64,000 nt of DNA from Apis mellifera (Eukaryota; Arthropoda; Insecta; Hymenoptera; Apidae), in assembly GCF_003254395.2 (NCBI RefSeq), contig NC_037652.1:4613001-4677000 (forward strand), read 5' to 3'. A model generated the notes under the pieces. The model searched no databases. It worked only from the letters and a program-made list of their open reading frames with translations, and had not been told where the DNA came from. The position numbers and the translations under genes are program-made. The stretch's first letter is position 1. Every line of letters begins with the position of its first letter. Below, piece by piece: positions 32,818 to 46,817 of the stretch.

Positions 32818-35800
32818 GTGTGGAAATAACAGCACGATCCGCGGCACAATGCGCATATATAGCATTTTAATGTAAATTGCATCTTCATATATATATATAT
32901 ATATATAAAACTATATACATATACAGCTTCTTCAATCGTGTATTTTATCGAAATAATTCTTAAACGCGTGGGAAGAAAATTTTCGTATTATTAATTCACA
33001 TCTCTCTGAATTTAATTTAATAACGAATATCTTGCATCGTTCGTTGCACAAAAATTTAACCAAAATTTGATTGAATTTCAAGTTGGATCGGTAAAAAAAG
33101 ATGATCTGGCAAGTAACAGAAGGAAAGTGGTCGGATCTCTAACATGAGCGTGGCGAGAAAGAAACCGAGGGATCGCAGATCGCCGTCCAGTCTAGCGAAA
33201 CTGGCACAGTGTCAAGGTGCCTCGCGGGCACATTTGCCCCAGCAGTGGAAGAGGGGCGTGCAGGATGCACGGAGAGGGGGGAGGTACGCCTTCGTGGTCA
33301 CCTTTCCTCCACGTTTCACCACCAAAGAAGAGTGGCCGGCCGGCCGAGTGGCGCACACGATCGCCGGCAACAGCGGACTTTCACGGAGCTTTCTTCTTTC
33401 GCGGCCGAGTTAGGCGTGTGCCACTATTTCCCGTAAACACGGCCGAGATATCAGGATCCGGGGTGAAAGGCAAAAAGGAAGAAACACGTGGGCAGAGAGC
33501 CGATTTTCCGTGGAAATGAAAAGCCTTCGCGACGCCTTTCACCGATACCCTTGCCTCGCCCGTCGCTTTACTTTCCTACTTTCGTTTCTTTCGCGATACT
33601 TTTTCCCTTGCTTCGATCCTTCCCGCTTTGATTTCCGACGAAGAAATCTCTATTTCAATTTATCTTTGTATTTCGAGAATTTTTACAGCGAGGAAGGATG
33701 CGAAGGATTAAGTGTCTTACGTATGGAGACAGTAATTTATTTTTTAGAGAGAGGTTTAAGAAACGCTCGATTATACGTTAAAAAATTCATATCCAAACGC
33801 ACGGATGGATACGAGACGCGTGGTTCGTAACGCGAGTCACGTAATGTCCTCGAAAATTGAATTCTTTCGTGTACCATAGCTGAAGCGTTCGGTAGCCGGC
33901 GCTTCATTCATAAAGAAATTACATCGGCTCGAGGATTATTTATAATGGAGAAGCGTGGGCATGGGGTTCGTTCGTTTCCTCCTAGGTCTCCGAGACCTAG
34001 TTTCGCGATAGGAGTCGAACGTATTTATAGACGTACCTTTAAACTTCCTGTGACATCATTCCGATAAACGTGAGCTCTGTCTTAAGCGTATTCCGAGAGA
34101 ACCGAATATTTCGAGGAAATTGAGCTTGTGCTGTCCATAAAAAAAAACTCACGTGTCTACATTCTCCGAAATAACTAGTCAACTATTAAAGCTAATAGTT
34201 CGTTATTAATACGAAATGGAATATTCCATCAACCACAGTATCAATTACGTGCACTCACTTTCACTTTTTTTTTTTTCCCTTGAAATACAAATTTTTGTTC
34301 GTTCACATTTCTACTTTCTAACAAGTATATAATATAATGAGTTTTCTATTAGAAAACTGTCTCGTAAGTGAAATTGAAATAAGAGTGAAATTCATAAGCG
34401 TACGTATACGAGTTTCACGAAATGCGTCGTATTAATACAAACAAAGTAAAGTTACTTTTTACCAAATCGATCAACGCGTCACGTTTCAATCTCTATCTGG
34501 AACGAAAATTTCAAATCGAAAGTATAAAGAAAAAAAGAGATACCTCTCTGTCAAACGTTAAGCCGCGGTGCTACGAAATGATATTCAACCGTGTGCGTTT
34601 CGACAGGCCGGGTGTCGTTAACCTCCCGCGCGGTTCATTCCTCGCCAGCCGCGAAACAATTGTCCAATCTAGACCTAGTCGGTCCCGCTCCAGCCGCCCA
34701 CCATCCGAGGACTACATCAATTCCGCGAGCCGCGTCCCGTAGGTTGCGAATTGGGCGTTGGCCTCTTGTAGTACGTTTCTTCCCCGATGTGTTAGATCCC
34801 CGAACGATCAACATGATCAACGACTGGTATGCCACGTGCGATCACGAGAAAACTATTTTTTCCTCCCACCTCGCCGGACGGATTTCGACGGAGGCCCTAC
34901 TCGAGCGGAGGCGCGGGGAGAGGGGCGGCGTCGAAAAAGCACGGAAGGTGGGAAGAGGAGGCGCGCATGGTCGCGTGTGCACGGTGCTGGTACACCGAAA
35001 ATTCTGTGGATGGATACACGTGGATGGCCCAAATGGTCGGTCAAGTGGAGTGTTGCAATCTTGCGCCTGTCCCGTTTCTTTCTATTCTCTTTCTCGAGTC
35101 CCCAGAGACTCGACTCTTCTTCGATAAGATTTCTCACGGTGAATCGAATCGGGTTTCGGGCAACAATACACGTATTGTTGTGAGGTACACGGCTACGAAT
35201 CGTGTACACGTGAATGAGACGAGTTAATCGGAGGTTAGGATAATAACGAAGCAAGATTGGAGAAGTGGGAATCGGTGGCGACAATGTCAAGCGCGGTGAA
35301 GTTCCCTAACCTCTGTCTCTGACTACTTAGCTACGTGGAACAGTAAGTTGCATCGCGTGCAATGACGCGTTTCTACCGGCTACGAGGCGTACGGGCCGAA
35401 ATCGTTTTCAAAGCGGAAATTTACGGCCGCGTTTACTTGGCAGGACGGTAGTTGTGCAGCGTGGTTAAAGGCAAGTACAGTGGAAACGTCACGCGAGACG
35501 AGCTCCCAGCTGTCCGCGGTAACGTGCACTAACTCTGATCTATGGTGTCAGGGTCCGTGGCTACCACGACTGATCGCTCTATTAGAGCTTACGGGGCCCG
35601 ATCGTTCAACCGACCGGCCTACTTTCTTGAAAATCGTAACTCCACGAGATATCGGAACCCGTTACACGGAACCGCCTCATCCGCCTTGTCGTGTACTTTT
35701 AAACGTAACCTATATTTCTCTTGTTTCTCTTCAGCTTGTTTCGCCTCCAGTGTAATTCGAGCGAATACAATTTTTCCCGCCTTTTTTAACGAACATCCGG

Positions 35801-37218
35801 ATATCGTGCACTTTTTAAACTAATTCATATTTTTCCACATCAGAGATTATTTTACTCCTTTATGTATTTGCGAATGAAAAATTGAATTTCGAGTATAATG
35901 ATCATCTTCGTACCCTAATAGTTTTAAATCTAACCTATTTTTTTTTACATTTAATAACAATATACAATTTCAAAACGAAATTTTCCTTTTATAAGATTAA
36001 AAATACATTTCTCTCTCGAAACTCCAAATATTCCAAACCTGTCTTCCCATTCATCAAGTACCCTCAAAAAAAAAACAAACCTAAACTCGCATTCGCGTCG
36101 AAGAGTCGTCATCGATCACGAAGAAAGGAAAGAAGGAACGAAGAAGCCTAATCCCAAAGCGGCGAGAATCCTCTTAGATCCCATCCGGATAGCCGCAACG
36201 ATGCACCATCGCGGACGGACACGTATGCAAAATGGTTGACCGAGTGAGAGAAGAAGGGGCGAGGACCGCTCGAATCTCGGGCTAAAATCTCGCGGCTCTC
36301 GAGGATCCGAGAAGAAGAAGAGGAGGAGGAGGAGGAGGAGGCGAGCAACGGTAATCCATTGTATCGGACAGCCGGTTCCCTTTACGACGGGTTTCTCACG
36401 ATCGGTCAGTCGGCGGATAAGCCAGAGGCGAAGCCGTGCCCCGTTCCGCGATCCCCCGGGCTCTCTTGACGCGAGGATGCGTGTAAACCCCGCGGTGCGT
36501 GCAACTGGGTTTACAGCCGGATGCAGGCGGTGGATCGCGCGGAGGTCGTCGCGGCCACCGCATGCGGGGAGGGAGGGGAGCGGGAGCAGCCGCCCGTCAG
36601 TTGGACAAGGGCAAGGAGAGGACAGGGCGAAGCCGGATTTCTTTTCTCGTCGCGCTCGCACGCGGCTAACTGTATTTTGACTTTGTGGCCTGAATTGCGG
36701 TAACACGGTAACTGGCTCCGCAGCGCGCGACACCCCGGAGTAACGGGCCATATCTCGAAGCCACGCTCTTCACACAGGCCTTTACCACGCGTCCAACCTA
36801 CCTACATAAAAGGCGCTCTCACGTAACTCTCCTCCCCCCGCGTCGCGCGCGCGAAACGCCACCGGTTGTTACGGCAACGTTACAGCAGGGGCAGATGGCC
36901 GATACTGGGGAGCGTGGAACGAGGGAAACGCCGTGGACGGTGGATGGAAAGAGGAACGGATGGAAGAGGAGGAGAGGAGGGAGAGGAGGATCGGGAACGG
37001 TTTTTCACGGTGTGCGTACGGGCCGCGGCGAGCCCTCTCCTACGTTCGTGCACGCGGCCGTGAGTGTAGGTACAGTTAGGTGGAAGGTGGCCACTCGACT
37101 CTGTAGGTCGGAGCCGCGGGACAAGCGGCTCCGTGTATCCTTCGCATCCGGTGCGATCGAGACGACAGCCAGGACCTTGGGCCTTAACCCACTCTTACCG
37201 GGAAAGGGACGTATAACG

Positions 37219-37250
37219 CTTCTTCTTCTTCTTCTTCTTCTTCTTCTTCG
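37219..37250. repeat. (CTT)10 microsatellite
   Basis: Ten CTT units in a CG-rich stretch. The minus-strand reading is poly-Arg/Lys and not protein-like. Confidence 0.93.
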
Positions 37251-40200
37251 TTTCTTCCGCGTTCGCCGCTTCTCGGCCAAGAGAGTTCTTTCGTCCAAAG
37301 TTCTTTCCCAGACGATTTCGATAGTGGACAAGAGAATGAAAGAAGTAGTTAATTTTGTCCGAAACGTTAGTGTTTTATATTGGTGTAATATGATTTATCG
37401 TTACTTACCTATTAATCAAAATTGAAGAGATCTAAAATGAAACGAAATTTCTTAAATCCATCCATTCAGGTTATCGCAAAAAAAATTAATTATTTAATTA
37501 ACGGAGAGACTGTTGACGAGTAATTCTCATAGGCTGCATGTACAATATTATAGCGGCTTTCTCCGAAGAAGATTAAACTCGAATGTATCAATTCGTTTCC
37601 AAGATAGAAATCGAACGGCGCTTGCCTCGATCTTTCATCAATAACCTTTTCTGAACGCGGGCCGATCGTCGAAACCGATCAGGATGCTCACGTGCCGTGG
37701 CACGCGACGCTCTCCATTATAGAACCTAAAAGCGTAATCACGAGAGAAAGCCATCCGAAACTCGTTTCCCGCTCATCCTTCATCTCACCCCCTTTCTTTC
37801 TCCCTTTGCATCTTCCTTGCACAACAGGAACAGAAGGTGCAGCAGCAGCAGCTGTTTCCAGAGAGCTTTCTCGAGAAGAACCCTTTCCCCTCCCCTCCGA
37901 TTGTTCCTCGATTGGAGATCTCCCAAGAGGAGATCTCCTTCCGGGATCTCGTGTATCTGGCATTGCATCCGACTGGTTTTCACCTTGGGAGGGGAGAGAA
38001 AAAGTGGCCATTGGAGGGGGTGGACGTGGAAAGTGAAGAAAAAGGAAAAGAAAGGCTTTGTTGAACGGCCTCCGAGCGATAGATCTCTTCCTGGAAACGT
38101 TCAAATTTTCATCTATCGACGGGAATCGAGGTATGGAATAATTATCGTCGAGGCTGCCTTTCATCGATTCCAATCTCTCCGCACGAGAAAATCATCATGG
38201 AGAAAGCAACGCGATTAGAGGGCCTTGATGTCGCCATCGACGGAGTCTCTCGTCTCTTGTTGCCATTTTTCTCTTTCTTTCTTTCTTTTTTTAATCTTTT
38301 ACAAACATGGCTTTTTTATGTCATCTTTACGGATGGAGGAGTTTCCTCTTTGACAAGCTTTGCACTTTGGAACCGATAGCCGAGCAAAGATACGGCTGTT
38401 TGATCGGACAATATCGCTCGTAAATTGTAAATAAAGTAAATATGCGTGCGTTTAGAACGTAGTAAAAATTATTGAAATTGAAGATAAGCGTTTTTCCATT
38501 TTTTTCTATCTCTCTTAAATATTAAATATTAACCACAAACAACACTGACGCCTAATCACAGTTGCAGACAGAAAAATCACAATGGAAATTTCGAGTGAAC
38601 ATGGTCGGTCTCGGATCGCCAACTGCGATGCATTTTAAAATGGCACAATACGAGGCGTTTAAAACGCATTCCCTTCGAACAATTCATCCCCCGTGATCAC
38701 GTTGACCGCAAGAATGATCCCAGGAACAAGATTCTCGACGTCCAGCCGTTCCCGGCGAATTGTGCCCTATGCAGATGTCCGTACACTCGCTGGCCACCGT
38801 GGAAAAATGGTCAGCCAGTTCTCCGCCACGAAAAATGTCTTTTTAATTGGCAATTAGCCGCCGTCATGCGACCCTTTCGCATCTGTCACGCGGGTGATCT
38901 TTCATCCTCCGAGAGGAGTTCCCTCGAGAGGGAACTTGGATTGAATGGCGGCCCGGTTAAAAAGCCCGGACAAAGTGCATTCTCCCTTAATCCCTGGGAC
39001 ACGCGTTTCCCCCATTTCTTCCATTCGGCCACGCGAAAAAAGGTGAAAAAAGAAGAAAGGGGCCGCGGCGGAGTGGACGATGGGCATTTTTCATCCTCTA
39101 ATTTGAAGGACGGGCGTGCGGCCACCGTGCCTCTTCCTCCTCCTCCTCCTCCTCCGTTTCTAAGGACACTGTGTATATATCGAAGAGATAGGAGGGATAT
39201 TCAAAAGCTTTTCAATCTCTCGATCGTGTTTTAACATCCTGGCCGGCCCATTTCATTCACAGCCGCCTTTTCGCTTGGTTACTTTTACACGGAATACTAT
39301 TCAATTTCAATGGTTTCTCATGATGGAAAATTTCCAATATATATATTTTTATAATCCAAGCTTATCATTGGCGGAGGATGATAAATAATAAATCGTATTG
39401 AAGTGACATATCTTTCATATCTCTCTTGAATAAATAGTTAGAAATCCGTATTCTCTTCTTCGTTTGCTTTAAAAAATATAAATATATATATAAATGCATT
39501 GCATCATTTTTCAAATATTAATCTTCGTTTATATCACTCCGTTATCGCCGTATAATATTTAATAAATTGTCAACGATCGAGAGATATACGTAACTTTACA
39601 CGGTAAAAATATTTCCCGACCGCGTTTAATCGCATCTCGAGGACGAGAACACGAATCACGGTGGATTATTCCGGATCGCTGCGCTCGTACAATTAATAAA
39701 CAGCGGGAGAAATATCGTAAAAGCGGAATGGCAAGTTTTCACGGGCCTTGCCGCCCACGCGTCGGCGGCGAAGAAAAGGGACGCGTCCCGGAAAAGCGAT
39801 ATCTCGTTGAAGGGTTCGAGAAATATCTCCTCGCGAACAATGGGGGAAGGAGCGGTGGTAACAGAACGGCGATAACAGAATCGTGGCAGCATATCACGGA
39901 CCTTGAATCGCGGCTGGCACACCTCCGTGTTTGCCATTACGCGGCCAGTTGGCACTCCGCGCGCCTACCTCCGGCCGCATACATCCTCCATTTTTCACGC
40001 CGGTGATCTATGCGCTCTAAGATTACGTTGCGACTACGTTCCCCTCATTCTCGAAACGTAGCAACCGCGTCTCTCTCTCTCAAAGCCGGCTAAACGCCGT
40101 ACCCGTTACTAATCTCTCTCCCCTCCTCCCAACACGATTGTTGCAGCCGACTGATAAATCGATCGCTAAACCGCTGCAAATTCCGCGTTCTATCGACGCT

Positions 40201-40616
40201 CCATCCGCCGATCTATATCATCTTGCGTGTTTTCGTGAAGATACAATAATATTTCCAAATTTCATCCATCCGAATTTATACGATTCTGAATAGGAATCTT
40301 ATTAACTTTTCCCAACAGCAATTTGTAGGAATGGGTCTGTACATATCGATCCCTTTATCGAAATATAAAACCGAGTAATAAACGTCCGATTACGTTCACA
40401 ATCGGAATGCGAGACGTTTCGTTTTCTTTTTTACTGCCTCGAAGGAATTTGGAGAAAATTCCGCCGCGTTTCAAGTTTTAAACGTCGTAAACGTCACGGA
40501 TCTTTTTTTCGGATGGAGGAGGGCCGCCTTCGATGACGACGACGGGGAGGAACGATGGTAGAGAACGATCGAGGATGCGGCTCCACGCCGCACGTAGTTG
40601 CATCGTATCGGGAGAG

Positions 40617-40620
<4 letters not shown>

Positions 40621-40656
<36 letters not shown>
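40621..40656. repeat. (TA)18 microsatellite
   Basis: An uninterrupted 36-bp TA run embedded in CG-rich DNA. Confidence 0.96.
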
Positions 40657-40659
<3 letters not shown>

Positions 40660-40964
40660 ACAACACCGGTGTCGACCGGTATGGCGAAGTCTAATTTCAA
40701 ACACTTGCGCGACTCCGCGTCGAGGCGTGATGAGGAATCGATAATACGATCGATGCCCGCCCGTGTCTTCTTCGTCCTTCTGTTCACCGGTCGTTCTCCT
40801 CCTTTCTCTCTCCTCCTCCTCCTCCTCCTCCTCTCCTCCTCTCCCTCCCTCCTTCCCCCTCTCCAACCAGCCTTTCTACTTTCTTCCCTCGGCCACAGCC
40901 CGGATTCATTCGGACTGCCGATGATGTTTCGAGAACAGTTATGTGGGAGTCTGGGTCACGAGGC

Positions 40965-41007
40965 GTGGCTTCTATGGGGACACCCGTCCACTGTCCCATA
41001 GAACCAC
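40965..41007. repeat. near-perfect 13-bp inverted repeat (hairpin)
   Basis: GTGG-c-TTCTATGGG pairs with CCCATAGAA-CCAC around a 16-nt loop, with a single bulged C. An inverted CCAAT box (cattggcc) follows directly at about 41012. The position is a CG-rich, promoter-like stretch without a gene. Confidence 0.5.
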
Positions 41008-41228
41008 AATCCCATTGGCCAAGAAACACAGGCGAGGCACGACCGGAATAATTATGTAACCCGCGCTTCGCGGTACGCGAGCCGAAGCGTTTCGAGAAAC
41101 AGCGAGGGGGGTTGCGAACACCACCGAGTCGAGAGTGAAGGAAAAAAAAAAATAAATGAAAAATAAAAAAGGAAGGGAAGAGAGAAGAGAGAAGATCCGC
41201 GCGGTGGGATACGCGCGGAGGGATGGGA

Positions 41229-41252
41229 AGAGGAGAGGAGAGGAGAGGAGAG
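41229..41252. repeat. (GGAGA)n minisatellite
   Basis: About five pentanucleotide units. Confidence 0.88.
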
Positions 41253-42711
41253 CGGCAGAGTATCGGGCGGAGCGGCGGAGAGGGGGCACGGTGACCCCTG
41301 GACGCGAGGAAAATAGGTGCCGGTCTGCCCACGTGCGCCTCGTGTTTTTCCTCTTTTTCCTTTCGTCGCCTTTCGTCGCCGCTGCGACTGTCTCCATCTC
41401 GGCTGCTCGATCACCGCCGCTCCGTCGTCATCCGTCCGTGCAAGTGGGAAACGATCGACGGTGACCTCGGCTAGGATGTCGGCGGGATGCCCGCGCGCGG
41501 CTTCTATTTATCGGCCCCTCGCGTCAAAAGGGGCCCCTCCCCCCCCTCTTTTGGATGGATGGATGGATGGATGGATTCGTGTCAGGGAAAAGGTTAATTG
41601 TAGCCAGTCACGAGAGCGAGACAGAGCTTTCGACGAGAGGCTGCGCTGCCTCTCCTTCTCTCTCTCTCTCGCTGAGGGGGGAGGGGAATTAACCTTTCGA
41701 GCGGTGGCGGCGGCGGCTTTTAACGGGAGTCGGTTCAAGACTGATCTATCCGCGAATCTTTTTTAATCCTGATCCATTGGAATTGAAATTTTTAATCACT
41801 CGCTTCGACTCGAATTATTTTTAAGCCAGTAAAAAAATGTAGCGGTAATCGTTTTTTTCTTACAGATATTTGTTTGACGAATTGTAGAAAACATTGGTGG
41901 ATTGACGCCCACTAAGCAGACGTCGTAGCTGCATACCATTGATAAACTTCCGCGATGAGGTTACAATGAATCGCGTTACGATCTCGCGAGATATTATATC
42001 CTTCTCTTACGTTACACCGGCAAATTGATTCCAGCAGAGAGAAGGAACGTACGAGGGAAAGGTCTCTTACTTGAAGAAATAATGAAATAAAATTTGTCCT
42101 CGCCATGTAGATCTTACAATTGTGAAAATTATTCCGGATTTTTATACAATCGAAACACGTAATTTTTATAATAATGATTTTCTCCACATTTTCCGACGAA
42201 TTAATCCTGTATGAAAAAATATATATTTGCATAGAAATCTTGCACTTATTGCGCTCTCTTCTTTTTAGAAAAAGAAACGTTCAAAGAATTCATTTCGTTT
42301 TCGTTAATCGCACAGAAACCACCCACCACGTGATTCGAGAAAATAAAACAAAAACTTTCAAAATTCTTCAAAACAACGGGCCAACAACGGTGTTTCCAAG
42401 TAAAACGTGGAAAAATTAGCACGGGCCGTAACTCTCTCCGTTCTCAAAGGACCGTGTTTCGTGCGCGCGAGGAACCGTGTTGTTCCCAATTATCATGGCC
42501 GCGCGAAACGAGGATTTTCGAGGCACGGCCGAGCCTAATGCCCCAGTAACGGGATGACTCTACTCTCTTCACGGCGTTGCGAATTTGCAATTCAAATAAT
42601 TAGCGAACCCGACGAAAAAGAGGAAAAAGGAAAAGGAAAAAAAAAGAAGAAGAAGAAGAAGAAAAAGAAACAGAAAAAAACGACCGATCCTCGCGCGCGT
42701 TATTTATCATT

Positions 42712-42752
42712 CTCCTCCTCCTCCTCCTCTCTCTCTCTCTCTCTCTCTCTCC
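42712..42752. repeat. (CTC)n then (CT)n microsatellite
   Basis: Five CTC units change into about fourteen CT units. An A/G-rich (GAA)n tract lies about 60 bp before it. Confidence 0.93.
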
Positions 42753-43981
42753 TTCCCCCTCCCCTCTTCCCTCCTAGCACCGAGCATCGTGCATCTCCCG
42801 TCGTGCATGTTCGTAAAGCAATCGCCAGGATGTCCATTCGCGGTAAAATCGGACATGGGTCGTTCGCTCGCCAAGTTCCGCGATGAATGGCGAACACACA
42901 ACAGTGACTTTTTGACCTAAATTCTTTAACGACCGGCGAAGCTGACGTCACCGAGTCCTTGACCGTAACCGGCGATCGCCTATACTCAGCCACCACCTCC
43001 ACCACGGCCGAGGCATCATGGGATCGCCGGTGACCCTACCGGGAATTTGATTCGCGCCGGCCACGCTTCCTGCTTCTCTTCTCTCTCTCTCTCGCTCTCT
43101 CTCTCTCTCGTTCGCCCACGTCTTCCCCTCCGCCCCGTCTTCCCCTCGATTGTCCCGCTATTCGATTATTTTTGGCAGTGTAACCTGTATTCCCGCCTCG
43201 CCTTGGATTCGTTCGGGAGCGGAAGATCGGCGAGTCGCGATTCGACGAGGGTATCCGCGCGTAATAAGTGGTAGGATTGAATTTTCTCGAATTGAATTTT
43301 TGATGACACTCTGAAAAAACTTTGAAAAACGATTACTTATTGATTTTTAGAGACTAGTGGTATTTATTGGGTTATGTGTTTGAGAAATTTTTCGTAAATT
43401 AAATTATTCGAGAGGCGAAAAAAAGAAAAAAGAGAAAGAGAGCAGAGAGTTTTTACTTTCGAGTCAATTTGTGTTTCATATATATATATATATGTGAACG
43501 AGGAAAGAATGTAATAATTGTGTGAAACGGTTAAACGGTTTTTAGAGATTTCAAAGACGATGCGCGTGGAGGGATATCGAAGCATTGGCGGGAAATTTGA
43601 AAGGAGGAGGAGAAATTTCGGGCGGTTGCAATTGCGCGCTTGGGATGCGACAGAATGTTTACTTATTGAAATTGTAAGGCCTACGCAAAATCGGTGAGGA
43701 TTATGCCGAAACCGGTTTCGATTGTGTAGCTATTTTTGGAGGTACGCAAACTCGTAAAACGGTTTTACGAGGAACGATGGTCTGTCGCATTCGTGAAACG
43801 CAACGATGGACGTCCATCCATCGAGCGAAACTTTCTTTGTCTATCGCGCGATATTCGCCCGTCCCAGCGGCCTATTCAATATCCAAGGAAGGAAGGATCA
43901 TGTTTTACAGTTCAATCGAACGACTTTCGTTTACCGGAATTCTCCGTTCCATCTTCTATGTACAGTCCGCGATAAAAATTT

Positions 43982-44700
43982 TTCTTTCCGAAATATCATC
44001 CTTCTACTTCACAGAAGAATGAAAATCTTGTAATACTTTTCAATACTTCCTCTTCCATGCAGGAATTTCGTTTAATCAATTTCATTCTTCTCCTTCAGAG
44101 AAGGATGAAAATCTTTCAATACTTTTCAATAGTTCTACATCCTCTTCCATGCAGGAATTTCGTTTAATCAATTTCATTCTTTTTCTTCAGAGAAGGAAAA
44201 GAAAATCTTGCAATACTTTTTCAATACTTCTACATCCTCTTCTATGCAGGAATTTCATTCAATTTCATTTCGTCAAAATTTTGAACGAATCTTAATTATC
44301 GAAAAGAATCAATCATTATTATTATTTTCTACATTTTCTTTCCGAAAGAAATATCATCCTCCTCCTTCAGAGAAGGGTGAAAATCTTGTAATACTTTTCA
44401 ATACTTTCTCTACATGCAGGAATTTCGTTTAATCAATTTCATTTCGTCAAACTTTTGAACGAATCTTAACTATCGAAAGAATCAACAATCAATTATTATC
44501 CCTCTTCTCTACATTTTCTTTCCGAAAGAAATATCATCTTTCTCCTTCAGAGAAGAATGAAAATCTTGCAATACTTTTCAATACTTCCTCTACATGCAGG
44601 AATTTCGTTTAATTAATTTCATTTCAAAATTTTGAACGAATCTTAACTATCGAGAAGAATCAACAATCAATTATTATCCCTCTTCTCTACGTTTCTCTCT
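43982..44700. repeat. tandem array 3: 92-95 bp units passing into 170-180 bp higher-order units
   Basis: The anchor TGCAGGAATTTC recurs at 44058, 44150, 44245, 44415 and 44595. The first steps are 92 and 95 bp and the later ones 170 and 180 bp, because an extra AATTTTGAACGAATCTTAA..TATCG segment and a CTTTCCGAAAGAAATATCATC segment were added. Each unit contains GAAAATCTTG.AATACTTTTCAATA. The change of period within one array records a composite unit that was then itself duplicated. Confidence 0.92.
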
Positions 44701-45621
44701 CTGTGCCACAATTCGTAAAAAAGCGCGATATAATTAACAAAAATCTTACCAAAACGATATCCCTTGTCACACCTCTCACGTGACCAACGATACCCTTTAA
44801 AGTATATCCCGTTACACAATCCTGCTAAACACCTTAAGCTTCAATTACAATAGGCAGGCAATTCCATCTGGCTGGAATTAAAACCGACCCATATCCATAT
44901 CCATTTATCTCATCTTAACCTAACTTAACGCTCACCTAATGTCCCCCCCCTTCCTTTTTCGCGAATCATCATCCTTCCGTGAATCTTGCACGAATTAAAA
45001 TCGCTTAGGCGGATGCTTCTGCTGTCATCGTTTCGAGGGATGCAGCTTCGAGGTTGCACGCGCCGGCCGCGTAACACGAGATTCACGTAATCGAATACGC
45101 GGGAGAGCGCGCGCACAAAAGGGGGAGCGTACGGGAAAAGGCGAGGGGGTGGCGAGAGGAAGAAGGAAAAAAAGAACAAAAAAAGGAGGAGGAGGGAAAA
45201 AAAAAAGAAAGAAACGGGAAAAAAAGAGGACGGATAGGATGTGTACTGTCGTGGCAGCTTCGATATTCCGTATATTCGGACTATGGCCGGTCGATCGGAC
45301 GTCGTCGCTTCTTCATCTCTTCTAAAGAGAAAAAGAGAGGGAGGGAGGGGAGGAAGATCAAGCTGCGAGCACAGGATGCGTCGATTTTTTGCCCGTTTTT
45401 TTTTCCCTCTCTCCCTTCCCTCATTTTTTTCCTTTCTTCTCTCTCTCTGTCCGCCGCTCTGCCTTTTCCCCGGTGGAAAAATGCATAACGGGACGCGTGA
45501 AACGGCCGCCGAAAAACCGGAGGAACGTGCGCGGCATCGTCGAGCCGCGGAGTTCGACTTGTACCCGCCAGTTGGGTCCCTCTCCCTCCTCCCTCTTTCC
45601 AAAAAAAGAACGAAACCTGTG

Positions 45622-45643
45622 GAATCCACCGATGGGTGGATTC
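45622..45643. repeat. perfect 9-bp inverted repeat
   Basis: GAATCCACC, a 4-nt loop (gatg) and GGTGGATTC form a short perfect hairpin in otherwise purine/pyrimidine-biased sequence. Confidence 0.4.
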
Positions 45644-46771
45644 GAGGGTGTAGTTTCCTCGAGAGGAAATGGAGGAAAGGAAAAGATTCGACCGGTGATA
45701 AGCGGGAGAAGAGGCAAGACGTGCTGCAAGATAGGTATCCGCAGCAGCAGGTATCCGGGACGTTTTATTTCATTAATAAAACGCAATACTGTAATCGTGG
45801 ATACGTCGATTCGGCAGCTGGTGGAACATAGATATCCCATTCCTCGAGGAATTAGCCGTTCCGAAACAAACTCAAATATCACGTCATTTATATATATATA
45901 TTATACCTTTTATATACACGTATGTATGTATCGTCCTGCTGTATTTACGAGAGAAAACGAGGGGAAAGGAGGAAAAAAGGCAAACCGCAGCCGGTAACGT
46001 GAAAAAAAGGAGAAGAAGAAGAAGGTAAAAAAAGGAAGAAAAAAAAAAAAAAAAGACTCACGCACAACGCCACCACATTTCCTTCCCCATCAATCAACCA
46101 GGAACCACGTGACAGAGGGAGGGAGGGAGGAGTGCTCGAAGGATCCGATCTACCGCCCCTAAAAGGGGAAGGTAGGGAGGAGGGTGAAAAGGGCCGTAAA
46201 TGGGCGCCCCGCGTGAATCCAGAATTCGTATACCGTGGACGAGGAGCATGCACGGTTTCGGTGTTACAATATGCACGAACTGGTCGTTGGTTGCGCACGA
46301 GGAAACGTGACGCGAAAGCAAGAGAGTCCTTCTCCTCGTGCATCTCATTAGGACGCTCGAGAGGAACAGGGAAAGAGGGAGGGAGGGAGAGAGAGGACCT
46401 CTCTCGTCCGTTCGCTTATCAGGATGGATATATTTTACGATCGGGAAGTTGGCCAGCTTCCGCTGTTCCTAGGCTACCTAATTGGACGGCTCTCTTCCTG
46501 GTACCGCTCGCCCAGGAATCCCTCCACTTTGGAATGGAGGCCGAGAATAAACGTTTAGAATAAACGTTGTTGGGCCGTCTCCTGCACTTCTAGAGAAGTA
46601 AGAAGTCTTCTTTGTCTTCTTCTTCTTCGTCGTCGTCGTCTCGTCTTTGTCCCGCGTTCTTTCTCGCGTCCGTTCTCTCCCGTCTTTCGACCTTCCTTTC
46701 TCACCTTTCCTCCTGCCATCCACACCGTGGAGGAAGTTTAACGCCGGCCCATCGTGGCGTGGCACGGGCTG

Positions 46772-46817
46772 CGTTCGTTCGTTCGTTCGTTCGTTCGTTC
46801 GTTCGTTCGTTCGTTCG
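46772..46817. repeat. (CGTT)11 microsatellite
   Basis: About eleven perfect tetranucleotide units. The readings FVRS on the plus strand and NERT on the minus strand in overlapping ORFs are artefacts of this repeat. Confidence 0.96.

Larger units (their letters stand above)
32818..43981. other. gene-free region with CpG-rich patches
   Basis: CpG-rich patches at 33150-33420, 34590-35060, 36130-37160 and 40980-41530 alternate with AT-rich blocks (32880-33080, 34150-34420, 35820-36070, 39300-39560, 41760-42420). A 19-bp perfect palindromic hairpin (CTAGGTCT/AGACCTAG) lies at 33982-34000. A 211-codon minus ORF at 36116-36751 is Arg/Ser/Leu-rich and unrecognised. I consider it a by-product of CG content. 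Confidence 0.5.

Noticed and set aside
36116..36751. 211-codon minus-strand ORF
   Set aside because: It is Arg/Ser/Leu-rich in CG-dense DNA with a poly-Leu stretch from a GGA repeat. It has no recognisable domain.
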